A DNA stretch of 64,000 nucleotides, taken from assembly GCA_951812305.1 (NCBI GenBank), contig CATOSB010000008.1, forward strand, positions 186,001 through 250,000, given 5' to 3'. Numbering within the stretch: the stretch's first letter is position 1; every line of letters begins with the position of its first letter. The notes under the pieces were generated by a model. The model made no database searches and was not told where the DNA came from. It saw only the letters and a program-made list of their open reading frames with translations. Shown here piece after piece: positions 33,718-42,841 of the stretch. The DNA comes from an uncultured Paracoccaceae bacterium. Lineage in GTDB: Bacteria; Pseudomonadota; Alphaproteobacteria; Rhodobacterales; Rhodobacteraceae. The position numbers were made by a program, and so were the translations under genes.

Positions 33718-34887
33718 CCCGTACGGGGGCAACAGGTTGCCACAGACCAGCCGGGTCAAGATGCGGGGAAACGGCGGTGTCACCGAAAGCGGCCCCAATA
33801 TGACATCGCGGATGCCGGGCAAAATTCGGCTATCAGATTGATATTGCGGCGTGAACGCCGCGCTCATCCATTGATAGGCCAATACATGCCAGCGCCGCGC
33901 TTTGACATAGGCCGAAAGTGCATCGCCTAAATCGTGACGCCCCAGCGCGATGGCCAGCGCATATGCGTCCAACAAGGCCATATTCGCGCCTTGCCCCAAT
34001 TGCGGGCTGGCGCGGTGTGCCGCATCGCCGATACGCGCCAAACCCGGCTCTGCCGGTCGCCAAAGCTGGCCGTGAGAATAGACCGCCATTGTCATGTCAT
34101 CGTGTGTTTCTATCGTTTGCAGGAACGGCGCGAATTCCGGCCACAGCGTCGCGGCCTCTACTTTCCACGCCTCCAGCGGTGCATTCCGCCAGTCGTCAAA
34201 TGCACCCCGTGGCAATGACCAGAACACTGCAGTCAGTGGGTTGGTTTCACCCGGTAAATAGCCAATCGGAAGAATGCCCGCCATTTTGTCTGCCCGGCGA
34301 TACTTCTGGGTCAGTTGGTCTTGCGGCAGGGTTGTATCATCTACCCAGGGCACGGTTCCCCAGATCGCCCCGAAATCCAATGCCCGTGCCTTCAGCGGCG
34401 ACATGGGCGAACCTGCCCCCAATGCATCAACGATCAGATCAAACGATCCGGCTCTGCGCCCATCGGCGAAGCACAAGTATTGCCCGTCCTGCACCGCGAT
34501 TTCGTGGTTTTGTTCCAGCTCTGCGCCCGCAGAAAGTGCCGCATCAAGCAGGCATTGGAACAAGCTCGCGCGATGGATGGCGAGACCGAACCGACCATTG
34601 TTGCCGCGATCATAGTGCACATCCAGAACCTTGCGGCCACGATCCACCTCATGCCCCAGCATTCGGGCGATGTTCTGCCCCAAAGTAACGGCAGCATCCT
34701 CGGCTTCGATTTCGGACAGGACCGCCTGCCCAACCGGCTGAATGACCAATCCGGATCCGACCGGACGCGGTTGGTCGAACTGATCGAAGACCACAACGTT
34801 GTTTCCGTTGCGCGCCGCCAGCGCTGCAAAAGCCAGCCCGCCGATCCCGGCCCCTGCGACGGCAATGTTTCTTCGCGGGGCAGCCAT
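33706..34887 (-). CDS. FAD-dependent aromatic monooxygenase-like protein
   Basis: The protein of 393 residues is of the UbiH/COQ6 and salicylate hydroxylase kind. It begins AAPRRNIAVAGAGIGGLAFAALAARNG, the Rossmann FAD site, and has GDAAHRASPQLGQGANMALLDAYALA, the second FAD site with its typical GD motif. The start at 34887 shares one base with the stop of priA (TGATG); longer frames upstream run into priA antisense and are not used. It is cotranscribed after priA. The substrate is unknown. Confidence 0.88.
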   Translation of the reverse strand: MAAPRRNIAVAGAGIGGLAFAALAARNGNNVVVFDQFDQPRPVGSGLVIQPVGQAVLSEIEAEDAAVTLGQNIARMLGHEVDRGRKVLDVHYDRGNNGRFGLAIHRASLFQCLLDAALSAGAELEQNHEIAVQDGQYLCFADGRRAGSFDLIVDALGAGSPMSPLKARALDFGAIWGTVPWVDDTTLPQDQLTQKYRRADKMAGILPIGYLPGETNPLTAVFWSLPRGAFDDWRNAPLEAWKVEAATLWPEFAPFLQTIETHDDMTMAVYSHGQLWRPAEPGLARIGDAAHRASPQLGQGANMALLDAYALAIALGRHDLGDALSAYVKARRWHVLAYQWMSAAFTPQYQSDSRILPGIRDVILGPLSVTPPFPRILTRLVCGNLLPPYGSLS

Positions 34888-37085
34888 CAATAAAATGTCT
34901 GCGGATCGATATCGATGGACAGGCGCAAGTTGTTGGGCAGCTTCACCTGACCAACCCATTGAGCGAGCGCGCCCTGCAACGGCGCGGTTTTTGCCGCCTT
35001 GACCAACAGGCGGACGCGATGCCGCCCCCGGATCCGCGCAATTGGCGCAGGCGCGGGGCCGTAGACTTGCGCACCGATCCGGCGCAAGGGTTCGTCATTG
35101 CGCGCCAGAATGCCACCGATGTCGAACACCTCCTGCACATCGGGCGATGACAGGACAATACCCGCCAACCGCCCGTATGGCGGAACACCGGCATGTCGTC
35201 TTTCTGCCGCTTCCGAGGTCCAGAATGCCTCTTCATCGCCGGAAAGAATGGCCCGAATGACCGGGTGCTCTGGCTGAAACGTCTGCAACACCGCCTCGCC
35301 TTGTCGTTCGGCCCGCCCGGCCCGGCCTGATACCTGCCGCATCAACTGGAATGTTCGCTCCGCAGCGCGCAGATCGGACCCTTGTAGGCCCAAATCCGCA
35401 TCAATCACGCCAACCAGCGTCAGCAGAGGAAAATTATGCCCTTTCGCCACCAATTGCGTGCCGATGATGATATCTGCTTCACCGTTGGCAATCGCCTCAA
35501 TCTGCGCCTTCAGCGCCCGCGCCGATCCGAACAAGTCGGATGACAACACGGCGATGCGGGTATCCGGGAACAGGGCGGCAGTTTCTTCCGAAATCCGCTC
35601 AACCCCCGGACCGACCGGCGCAAGGCGATCTTCCGCTTCACAGCTTGGGCACTTCACCGGCATCGGTTTCGTCTCGCCGCATTGATGGCACATCAGTCGC
35701 TTCAGAAACCGGTGTTCCACCATGCGCGCATCACATTGATCACAGCCAACCTGATGCCCACAGGCCCGGCACACGGTCACCGGCGCATAGCCGCGGCGAT
35801 TGAGGAAGATCAGCGATTGCTCACCGGCCTCCAGCCGCGTCTCGATCTTCCGCCTCAGCTGCTCGGATATCCACCGGGTCGCGGGCAGGTTCTCATCGCG
35901 CATGTCAATCGCGCTCAGCTTAGGCAGTTCCGCAACCCCGAACCGCGACGTCAGTTCCAGCTTTTCGTACTTCCCCGCCTCGACATTCGCCCAGCTTTCA
36001 AGCGATGGCGTCGCAGAGGCGAGCACAACCTGTCCGCCAGAAATCGAGGCGCGCAGCACGGCCATATCGCGCGCGTTATAAAGAACGCCGTCTTCTTGTT
36101 TGTAGGACGTGTCGTGCTCTTCATCGACGACCACCAACCCCAGATCCTGAAACGGCAGGTAAAGCGCCGAACGCGCGCCGACGACAAGTTGCGCGCCGCC
36201 CTCGCCAACCATCCGCCACGCGCGGCGGCGTTCGGTCATTGTCACGCCGGAATGCCATTCCGCTGGTCGGGCACCGAACCGCGCTTCGACACGGGTAAGG
36301 AATTCTGCTGTCAGTGCGATTTCCGGCAACAACACCAGCGCCTGCCGCCCCTGCGCCAGACATTCCGCCACAGCTTCAAGATAAACTTCGGTCTTGCCTG
36401 ACCCGGTCACGCCCTTGAGCAATACGGTCGCATATTCCTTTGCCCGAACCTTCGCTCGCAGGTTCTCAGCAGCGGCCGCCTGATCTTCGGCCAGTTCAAC
36501 CGATGGCAAGGTCGGATCCAGTCGTGGATAGGGCGTATCACGCGGCGATTCCTCTTCATGCACCGCGCCCAGTTTCACCAACCCTTTGACGACGGATGTG
36601 GACACCCCTGCCATCTCCGCCAACTCGCCCAGCGTGAACGCCAGCCCGCCATAGTCGCGCAACGTCGCCAGCACCCGCTTGCGCGCATCCGTTTCGCGAT
36701 CCGGCAGCTTGTCGCCCAGCCGGTACACTTTGCGCATTGACGGCGGGTCGCCCAAACCCGGCGAGCGGGTGGCCAGCCGCAACATCTGCGACATCGGTGT
36801 GATCGTGTATTCAGAAACCCGTTGCAGGAAATCCTGCATCTCTTCGCGCATTGGCACGACATCCAGCACGCGCATCACGCTGCGCACCTTGTTAATGTCC
36901 CAATCGCCGCGCCCCGGCCCCCAGATCACGCCCATCACCTTACGCGGGCCGAGGGGCACCTCGACAAATGCGCCCACGAAACACCCGCCTTCGGGCGCCT
37001 TGTAGTCCAGTACGCGGTCAAGCGGTTGCGTGGTCAGAACGCCGACCAGTTCACCTTCGTCGAAATATGCCGGGGTTGTCGTCAC
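34887..37085 (-). CDS. priA: Primosomal protein N' (PriA), replication restart helicase
   Basis: PriA recognises stalled forks and reloads the replisome. The 732-residue form has the N-terminal DNA-binding domain (YFDEGELVGVLTTQPLDRVLDYKAPEGG), Walker A GVTGSGKTEVY, DEEH in VVVDEEHDTSYKQEDG, a zinc-binding cysteine cluster (CRACGHQVGCDQC, CHQCGE, CPSCEA), and the late QVSGRAGRAERQGEAV helicase motif. I take the GTG at 37085 (VTTTPAYFDEG) because this is where the conserved N-terminus begins; an ATG further upstream would add 93 residues without family similarity. It is followed by a monooxygenase gene in the same operon. Confidence 0.95.
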   Translation of the reverse strand: MTTTPAYFDEGELVGVLTTQPLDRVLDYKAPEGGCFVGAFVEVPLGPRKVMGVIWGPGRGDWDINKVRSVMRVLDVVPMREEMQDFLQRVSEYTITPMSQMLRLATRSPGLGDPPSMRKVYRLGDKLPDRETDARKRVLATLRDYGGLAFTLGELAEMAGVSTSVVKGLVKLGAVHEEESPRDTPYPRLDPTLPSVELAEDQAAAAENLRAKVRAKEYATVLLKGVTGSGKTEVYLEAVAECLAQGRQALVLLPEIALTAEFLTRVEARFGARPAEWHSGVTMTERRRAWRMVGEGGAQLVVGARSALYLPFQDLGLVVVDEEHDTSYKQEDGVLYNARDMAVLRASISGGQVVLASATPSLESWANVEAGKYEKLELTSRFGVAELPKLSAIDMRDENLPATRWISEQLRRKIETRLEAGEQSLIFLNRRGYAPVTVCRACGHQVGCDQCDARMVEHRFLKRLMCHQCGETKPMPVKCPSCEAEDRLAPVGPGVERISEETAALFPDTRIAVLSSDLFGSARALKAQIEAIANGEADIIIGTQLVAKGHNFPLLTLVGVIDADLGLQGSDLRAAERTFQLMRQVSGRAGRAERQGEAVLQTFQPEHPVIRAILSGDEEAFWTSEAAERRHAGVPPYGRLAGIVLSSPDVQEVFDIGGILARNDEPLRRIGAQVYGPAPAPIARIRGRHRVRLLVKAAKTAPLQGALAQWVGQVKLPNNLRLSIDIDPQTFY

Positions 37086-37295
37086 GAATTTCTCGCATTT
37101 AGCGTGCGGATGGCAGGTTACGCGCGAGGTAATCCGAGAAACCAGACGATGTCGATAGGGCCGAGGATAACAGGGCTCGGGGTTACACTTCAACGACCAA
37201 CAAAATCGTTGGGTTCCTGGCCTGACGCTGCCATTCGGATTGCTTTCAAGTCCTTTTGGGCGTTGCCCGAAAATCGTTGAAAACAATCCGACGAA

Positions 37296-37313
37296 CCGGG
37301 GGACAGCCCCCGG
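37296..37313. repeat. GC-rich hairpin in the priA upstream gap, variant of repeat B
   Basis: CCGGGGG and CCCCCGG form a perfect stem with loop acag. The surroundings (TTTGGGCGTTGCCCGAAAAT, then CAATCCGACGAACC) resemble the first half of repeat B (CCGACTGATGCG..). It lies in the 37086-37411 gap, where I see no gene. Confidence 0.45.
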
Positions 37314-37411
37314 ACATCCTGGAGCAATTGAATCAGGGTGAGGAGAGCAGGATGTGCACTTCATTGGCGGCTTCAGGCCAGGAGACGTTCAAAAACCCCT
37401 GCAGCAGTTCT

Positions 37412-38134
37412 CTAGATCATCCGGATCACATCCTTGTCGATCGACAGGACATAGCCCTTGCGCGCAATGTTGCGGATCAGAAGCTCACTTACCATCTGGT
37501 TTCCTAACGCGTCGCGCAGCCGCTTGATCCGGGTGGCACCGGCGGCTTCATCGGAATCTGCTGCCGACTTGCCTGAAATTACGGCTTCGATCTCGGCACC
37601 TGACAGCACATCGTCATCCATCCGCGCTTCTGCCAGCACGCCCAGCGTTTCAATCGCTGCGGGGGTCAGATCGAATGCCATGTCATTGATATAAACCTTG
37701 CGTTCGTCCCGGCTGATGACCAGCGACGAGACTTCGATCCCCGCCTTCTGAATCTCGCCGATCCGCCGGTTGAGCGCGATGATGGTCACCAGAAAAACCA
37801 GCGAGGCAATTAACAGTGCGGTCGCAAATATCATCAAGACGAAGATGACCACGCGATAGGATACCAGCACATCGCTGAATGCTGCGCCGCTATCGGCCAA
37901 AATCCCCAAAAGCCGCCCGGTCGTTTCGGCCTCCGGCCCGGCGTTGGTCAGGTCGTAACTGACGAAGATGTCGTCCACCCGTTTGGTGAACGCATTCCCG
38001 CTGGGCAGGTTCACGAATAACAGCACCGCCGCCAGCGTCAGAATCGCAACAATCGCAGCGATCCCAAGCGCAACCACGCGGGTGCCAGACCGGCGGGTGG
38101 CGGCGGGGTCAGGGTCTTTGTCAGTTAAACTCAT
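37412..38134 (-). CDS. Membrane protein with a C-terminal winged-helix DNA-binding-like domain
   Basis: The 240-residue protein has two membrane helices (residues about 19-42 and 95-121) enclosing a periplasmic loop, then a cytoplasmic part that reads like a winged helix of the OmpR/PhoB type: ISRDERKVYINDMAFDLTPAAIETLGVLAEARMDDDVLSGAEIE and TRIKRLRDALGNQMVSELLIRNIARKGYVL. This is a ToxR-like arrangement with the DNA-binding part at the C-terminus. No strong ribosome binding site decides between ATG 38134 and GTG 38161. Targets and signal are unknown; the winged helix is inferred by eye. Confidence 0.65.
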   Translation of the reverse strand: MSLTDKDPDPAATRRSGTRVVALGIAAIVAILTLAAVLLFVNLPSGNAFTKRVDDIFVSYDLTNAGPEAETTGRLLGILADSGAAFSDVLVSYRVVIFVLMIFATALLIASLVFLVTIIALNRRIGEIQKAGIEVSSLVISRDERKVYINDMAFDLTPAAIETLGVLAEARMDDDVLSGAEIEAVISGKSAADSDEAAGATRIKRLRDALGNQMVSELLIRNIARKGYVLSIDKDVIRMI

Positions 38135-38202
38135 GGGCGGACAGTATCGCCCATCAATCACGATTTGAAATGATATTCGCGGGTGCGGCAGGCTTCAGGC
38201 GT

Positions 38203-38436
38203 TCAGGACGCCTTTTTGACGATTGCCAAAAGGGTCCAGCCGCGCGCCGCTAGCTGCATACGCACATAGCGTTTTGCAGCCGGTGCGGTGCAATGCTGAT
38301 CGGGAACTTCCATGATGTCATGGCGGTATTCGGTCGGGTTGTCGCGCTTTGCTTTAAATTCAACAAGACAGGACGCCGAGGCCGTGGACGCGGTCAGAAG
38401 AAGCGCGAATGCGCTGATGATCAGGTGCTGTTTCAT
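38203..38436 (-). CDS. Small secreted protein
   Basis: The 77-residue product starts KQHLIISAFALLLTASTASAS, a signal peptide, leaving about 55 residues with two cysteines (CLVEFKAK and DQHCTAPAAKRY). I do not recognise it. The start is the ATG at 38436, which begins the signal peptide; a longer frame to 38487 adds a polar leader. It lies between the winged-helix gene and a divergent secreted-protein gene. Confidence 0.6.
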   Translation of the reverse strand: MKQHLIISAFALLLTASTASASCLVEFKAKRDNPTEYRHDIMEVPDQHCTAPAAKRYVRMQLAARGWTLLAIVKKAS

Positions 38437-38615
38437 GGCCACGATATAGGGCCGTGCAGCGTTGTTATTCAATAACAACATGCTCAAAACCCGATGATAT
38501 CCAATAGCATCGGGCCGTTATTGCATAGCTTTCCGCGACCGGCCCAAATCATCGACATCTGCAACACGCCGTGCCCGACACACCGGGCGGTAAACGTCCC
38601 GGAAAGGACCCTGAC

Positions 38616-39050
38616 ATGACAAAGAAACTGATCGCTTCCGTACTCGCCGCGTCCATCGCAATAACCGGTATGACCGCCGCGCCCGCCCGTGCACTTGATA
38701 ACGGTGAACTTGGTCGTTTGATCTTTGGCACTGGCGCGCTCATCATCATTGGTTCGGCGCTGGCCAACAGGAACAATAACAATAACAACGGCGCCGTGGT
38801 CACCCGCCGTGGCGGCGATGCCGACCGTCCACGACGCCATCACCGCAAAATTGCGCCAGCACGGTGCGTCAGGCACAGCCACTTCAACAACGGGCCGCGT
38901 CGGTTCCTTGGCCAGCGTTGTCTCAACCGTCATATGCACAATGCGCACCGCCTGCCATCCGCCTGCAAACGGAAAGTCTATACCAACAATGGTCGCCGCA
39001 ACGTCTTTGGTGCGCGCTGCCTGCGTAACCACGGCTGGACCTTTGGCTAG
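38616..39050 (+). CDS. Small secreted basic protein with an asparagine run
   Basis: The 144-residue product has a signal peptide (TKKLIASVLAASIAITGMTAAPARA), a hydrophobic patch GRLIFGTGALIIIGSALA, a run of six asparagines (NRNNNNNNGAVV) and a basic, histidine- and cysteine-containing C-terminal half (PRRHHRKIAPARCVRHSHFN, GQRCLNRHMHN, ARCLRNHGW). The cysteine spacing suggests periplasmic disulfides. AGGAC before the ATG at 38616 is a good ribosome binding site. I do not recognise a family. Confidence 0.65.
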   Translation: MTKKLIASVLAASIAITGMTAAPARALDNGELGRLIFGTGALIIIGSALANRNNNNNNGAVVTRRGGDADRPRRHHRKIAPARCVRHSHFNNGPRRFLGQRCLNRHMHNAHRLPSACKRKVYTNNGRRNVFGARCLRNHGWTFG

Positions 39051-39070
39051 GACTTAAGTCGTCGAGCAGT

Positions 39071-39137
39071 GGCCTGATATCCCCAACTGGTCAGGCCGCT
39101 TTCCGGGGCAGGGTTCTTCGCGGGTCTCCTGCCCCGG
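39071..39137 (+). other. Two tandem hairpins between the secreted-protein gene and rnhB
   Basis: GGCCTGA (39071-39077) pairs with TCAGGCC (39091-39097), and CCGGGGCAGG (39103-39112) with CCTGCCCCGG (39128-39137). Neither has a clear T-run, so a terminator is possible but not shown. Confidence 0.45.
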
Positions 39138-39174
39138 ATTTGACTCTTCATCACCTTCACGGGATGGAAGGGCG

Positions 39175-39801
39175 ATGAAGACGCCAAGCCCTGATTTCTC
39201 GCACGAAGAAGCCGCCTTTCAGCGCGGCTTTTCTGTTGTCTGCGGGGTGGATGAGGTCGGGCGGGGGCCATTGGCCGGACCAGTGACGGCCGGAGCGGTG
39301 GTGCTGGATCCAAACAATATTCCAGACGGGCTTGCCGATTCCAAAACGCTCTCCGCGCCCAAGCGCGTGCGGCTGGCTGGCGAAATCCACGCCCATGCGC
39401 GCGTGTCGATTGCTCATGCCAGCGTTGAAGAGATCGACCGGATGAACATTCTGCAGGCCAGTCTGCTCGCCATGACGCGCGCGGTGATCGGGTTGGGCGA
39501 TGCCGAACTGGCGCTGATTGACGGCAACAGGATCCCTCCCGATCTCGACATTCAAGCGCAGACATTTGTTGGAGGTGACGCACGCATTTTGTCGATTTCG
39601 GCGGCGTCAATTGTGGCGAAAATCTGTCGCGACGAAATTATGGAGTCTTTGGCGCAACAATTTCCCGGTTATGGCTGGGAGCGAAACGCCGGATACCCCA
39701 CCCAAGAACACCGCGCGGCGTTGCAAAAACTGGGCGTGACCCCACATCATAGGCGGTCGTTTAAACCTGTCCACAACATCTTGTATCAAGATAAAATCTA
39801 A
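39175..39801 (+). CDS. rnhB: Ribonuclease HII
   Basis: RNase HII cuts the RNA strand at ribonucleotides in DNA and in RNA-DNA hybrids. The 208-residue protein has the catalytic DEVGRGPLAGPV with the first Asp and Glu, LADSKTLSAPKR, the third Asp in LALIDGNRIPP, and the closing GYPTQEHRAALQKLGVTPHHRRSF, all in family order. The ATG at 39175 follows GGAAGGG. It lies 107 bases upstream of ccrM on the same strand. Confidence 0.95.
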   Translation: MKTPSPDFSHEEAAFQRGFSVVCGVDEVGRGPLAGPVTAGAVVLDPNNIPDGLADSKTLSAPKRVRLAGEIHAHARVSIAHASVEEIDRMNILQASLLAMTRAVIGLGDAELALIDGNRIPPDLDIQAQTFVGGDARILSISAASIVAKICRDEIMESLAQQFPGYGWERNAGYPTQEHRAALQKLGVTPHHRRSFKPVHNILYQDKI

Positions 39802-39807
39802 CCACCT

Positions 39808-39903
39808 GATTCAAATAAAAAATTTGACCGGAATTCGCGGATGACTCATGTTGTCCCCAAAGTAAGCGCCGCAAAAGGCGCATGGGACAGAGGCGTCAGA
39901 GTC
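39808..39903 (+). promoter_or_regulatory. Three GANTC sites upstream of ccrM
   Basis: GATTC at 39808-39812, GACTC at 39843-39847 and GAGTC at 39899-39903 lie within 96 bases before the ccrM start codon. GANTC is the recognition sequence of CcrM, and methylation at such sites in the Caulobacter ccrM promoter feeds back on its expression. Confidence 0.55.
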
Positions 39904-39907
39904 AGCG

Positions 39908-41002
39908 ATGGCTAAAGTTAAAACAGAAGTGGTTAATCTGCCGCTTAACACGATTATCGCCGATGATTGTATCGACGCGATGCGGGAATTGCCTGCCGCG
40001 TCGATAGATCTGATCTTTGCCGACCCGCCCTATAATCTGCAGCTGAAGGGGGATCTGCATCGTCCCGACAATTCGATGGTGGATGCCGTCGATGATCACT
40101 GGGATCAATTCGACAGTTTCAAGGTTTATGACAAATTCACCCGTGACTGGTTGTCGGCTGCGCGGCGGTTGTTGAAACCTCACGGCGCGATCTGGGTGAT
40201 CGGCAGCTATCACAACGTTTTTCGCATGGGGACAGAATTGCAGAACCAGGGGTTCTGGATCCTGAACGATGTGATCTGGCGCAAATCCAACCCGATGCCG
40301 AATTTCCGCGGTAAGCGGCTGACAAATGCGCATGAGACGCTCATTTGGGCGTCAAAAGAAGAAGGCGCGAAATACACGTTCAATTACGAGGCGCTTAAGG
40401 CGCTGAACGAAGGCATACAGATGCGTTCTGACTGGGTGCTGCCGATCTGCACAGGCCATGAGCGGCTGAAGAATGAACAGGGTGACAAGGCGCATCCGAC
40501 GCAGAAACCCGAAAGCCTGTTGCACCGGGTGCTGATCGGCACGACGAACCCCGGCGATGTCATCCTTGACCCATTCTTTGGCACCGGCACGACCGGCGCT
40601 GTGGCAAAGATGTTGGGGCGGGATTTCATCGGGATTGAGCGCGAAGAGGCATATCGCAAGGTGGCCGAGAAACGGATTTCGCGGGTACGGCGGCTGGATC
40701 GTACGTCGCTGCAGGTCTCCACAAGCAAACGCGCGGAGCCGCGTGTGCCATTTGGTCAGCTGGTTGAGCGCGGGATGCTGCGCCCCGGCGAGGTGCTGAC
40801 CTCGATGAACGGAAAGACCGCCAAAGTGCGCGCTGACGGCACGCTGGTCGCGGCGGACGTGACCGGATCAATCCACCAAGTCGGCGCGGCACTGGAAGGC
40901 GCGCCAAGCTGCAATGGCTGGACATACTGGCAGTATAAACGCGACGGCAGGCATGTCCCGATCGACGCGCTGCGCCAGCAGATCAGATCGGAGATGAACT
41001 AG
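39908..41002 (+). CDS. ccrM: Cell-cycle-regulated DNA adenine methyltransferase CcrM (GANTC)
   Basis: CcrM methylates adenine in GANTC and is essential or near-essential in many alphaproteobacteria. The 364-residue protein has the motif IV-type DPPYNLQLKGDLHRP (residues 38-52), the FRGKRLTNAHETLIW segment and, later, the SAM motif DPFFGTGTTGAVAKMLGRDFIG, an N6-methyltransferase of the beta class. A C-terminal RAMA-like domain (LVERGMLRPGEVLTSMNGKTAKV, GWTYWQYKRDG) is also present, as in CcrM. GANTC sites in the upstream region fit autoregulation. The stop codon lies in the first bases of a dispersed palindromic repeat. Confidence 0.95.
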   Translation: MAKVKTEVVNLPLNTIIADDCIDAMRELPAASIDLIFADPPYNLQLKGDLHRPDNSMVDAVDDHWDQFDSFKVYDKFTRDWLSAARRLLKPHGAIWVIGSYHNVFRMGTELQNQGFWILNDVIWRKSNPMPNFRGKRLTNAHETLIWASKEEGAKYTFNYEALKALNEGIQMRSDWVLPICTGHERLKNEQGDKAHPTQKPESLLHRVLIGTTNPGDVILDPFFGTGTTGAVAKMLGRDFIGIEREEAYRKVAEKRISRVRRLDRTSLQVSTSKRAEPRVPFGQLVERGMLRPGEVLTSMNGKTAKVRADGTLVAADVTGSIHQVGAALEGAPSCNGWTYWQYKRDGRHVPIDALRQQIRSEMN

Positions 41003-41054
41003 AGCGTAATCCGAAAAGTGGGAACCGGTTCTCGGAAAAAATTGCGCGAAGACT
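40999..41054 (+). repeat. Palindromic intergenic repeat of a type known in alphaproteobacteria
   Basis: CTAGAGCGTAATCCGAAAAG, then TGGGAACCGGTTCTCGG and AAAAAATTGCGCG. It resembles the abundant element in Rhizobiales whose core is AAGTGGGAACCGGTTTTCGG. It begins at the ccrM stop codon. Confidence 0.6.
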
Positions 41055-41120
41055 CAAAATAAGGACGGTATTTCAGGTTTACCGCCGGTGCCTGTGGCCT
41101 GACACCACGGCACAAACTTG

Positions 41121-41155
41121 CCCCGCCTCCTTCACAGGATGGCGGGGTTTTCTTT
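41121..41155 (+). terminator. Rho-independent terminator after ccrM
   Basis: CCCCGCC (41121-41127) pairs with GGCGGGG (41141-41147), followed by TTTTCTTT. It lies about 120 bases after ccrM. Confidence 0.8.
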
Positions 41156-41159
41156 GGTA

Positions 41160-41240
41160 TCGAATTTTGCATGGCAAAATCCGACTGATGCGAGGGGGCG
41201 CTGCCCCCTCGCGCTCCCCCGAGGTATTTGTAAAGAGAAG
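41160..41240 (+). repeat. Dispersed double-hairpin repeat B, copy 3
   Basis: TCGAATTTTGCATGGCAAAA, TCCGACTGATGCGAGGGGGC, GCTGCCCCCTCGCGCTCCCC and the tail GAGGTATTTGTAAAGAGAAG. IS66 copy 3 begins at the base after the tail. Confidence 0.75.
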
Positions 41241-42841
41241 GTAACTCCCAAGCACCCTGTCCGATAGGGTTGCGGGGTTTTGTTCCGTCAGAGCCGTGCG
41301 ATGATCTGAGGTGGTGACAGGGTCAGGATTTCCAGGATGTTGAACCGGTGTTTTCTGGCCGTCGAGATGACGGACCTGATGTCGGCGAAGACCCGCGCGC
41401 CCTCGAGGGTGCGGAAGGTGCCCGAGATTTTCATGCGCAGCTTCATCATGCGCAGGTCCTGTTCGGCCTGATTGTTTGTGAATGGGACCGCGAAGTCGGC
41501 GATGAATCGCAAAACGTCATCGCGGTAGTCACGCAGGCGGAGGAGCAGGTTGTGGCCTGGCCGCCTGGCTTTTCGGCCGCGGGTGCCGGGGCTTTTGGCC
41601 AGCGGGGGCTGGCGTTCGTGGAAGGCGAGCCCCTTGGCGAGGATCGCCATGTATCTGGTGACTATACCCTGGCGAACCAGTTCCGGGAGTTCGGTCTCGC
41701 CTTGATCCTGAGCCGCGCATCTGAGCTGATTGGCGCTATGAAGCACTGCGCTCATCTCCGTCGCCCAAGGCTCTTTTTCGATCTCTTCGATGGCCTTGAG
41801 TTCGCGCAAGTGATGCGCCCCGCAGAGGGCGTGGGCGTCCACTCCGCTCATATGGGCGTAGTAGGGTTTCCAGTGATCATGAATGATCGTCCCGCCGGTC
41901 AGGAAGGTTGGAACAGCACCGCGTTTGGCGCTGATGCGGTAATGGGTGAAGGCGGTATCGCAGATCGTGTGCAGCCAGTGCAGCTTGCCGGCAACACGAA
42001 GTCCGGTCTCGTCCAGATGCCGAACGCCGCCTTCGGCAAGCCGGGCGAGAATGTGTTCAACCACGACACCCATCTTATTTGCCGCGCCGCGCGTCCAGTT
42101 GGTCACGCTGGCCGCGCACAAGCTGGTGGCCCCAAACAGGTCGCGCATAAGCTGGCAGACCCGATCCTCGGGTATCAGCTGCTGAACATTGCAATAGACC
42201 GCCACTGCCCGCATGCGCGTGCCATATTGCACATGCGCGGCCACGCCATCGGGAAAGCCAGCCGTCGTCGTGGCTCGACAATGGTCGCAACAATAAACCG
42301 CCGCCTGATGCTCGGTGACCTCCAGGCGTGGCGCAGGCAAGTCGAACACCTGACGCTTCTCGATCCCTTTCACCATCTCCGCCGTCAGGGCGCTCTGACA
42401 GGCGCTGCAATGCGTCGCCTCATGCCGTTCGACAAAGTCGGGTGTTGACGTCTGGCGCAGGGTGTCGCCCCGGTGGCCAACTTGGCCGCCACTTTTCTTT
42501 CCGGATTTGCCACGCAGGCTGCGCGGGGCTGGCTTCTTCAGGCCATCACTTGAAGGGGGCTTGCTGCTATTGCTGCTGTTCTTGGCCAACTGTCGGCGCA
42601 GGTCCGTGATCTCTTCCGCCATGCTCGCCAACGCAGCTTCAAGCTCAGCGATCCGACGCAGAGCCGTGGCGAGAAGTTGTTCAAGGGCGGCAACCTGATC
42701 CATCCCACCACTGATTCAGAGAAATCAACCCGGCGCCACAGAATTCAGACAAGAAAGAAAAAAAACACGCGCAAAATGGCAAATTCGACTCACCATAAAA
42801 CTGACAATAACACTCAAACGTGGGGGGTGCTTGGGAGTTAC
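41241..42841 (-). mobile_element. IS66 family insertion sequence, copy 3 (1601 bp), no target duplication
   Basis: The same 17-bp ends as the other copies. The flanking octamers are aagagaag on the left (41233-41240) and gatcgaac on the right (42842-42849), which do not match, unlike those of copy 2. This suggests loss of one flank or recombination with another copy after insertion. Confidence 0.92.
41288..42703 (-). CDS. IS66 family transposase (TnpC type), copy 3
   Basis: Identical in translation to copy 2 (arginine in KHRFNILEI). Full length with the DDE residues. Confidence 0.93.
   Translation of the reverse strand: MDQVAALEQLLATALRRIAELEAALASMAEEITDLRRQLAKNSSNSSKPPSSDGLKKPAPRSLRGKSGKKSGGQVGHRGDTLRQTSTPDFVERHEATHCSACQSALTAEMVKGIEKRQVFDLPAPRLEVTEHQAAVYCCDHCRATTTAGFPDGVAAHVQYGTRMRAVAVYCNVQQLIPEDRVCQLMRDLFGATSLCAASVTNWTRGAANKMGVVVEHILARLAEGGVRHLDETGLRVAGKLHWLHTICDTAFTHYRISAKRGAVPTFLTGGTIIHDHWKPYYAHMSGVDAHALCGAHHLRELKAIEEIEKEPWATEMSAVLHSANQLRCAAQDQGETELPELVRQGIVTRYMAILAKGLAFHERQPPLAKSPGTRGRKARRPGHNLLLRLRDYRDDVLRFIADFAVPFTNNQAEQDLRMMKLRMKISGTFRTLEGARVFADIRSVISTARKHRFNILEILTLSPPQIIARL

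Noticed and set aside
37296..37313. Reading the CCGGGGG hairpin as a terminator of priA.
   Set aside because: It lies upstream of the priA start and has no T-run on either side.
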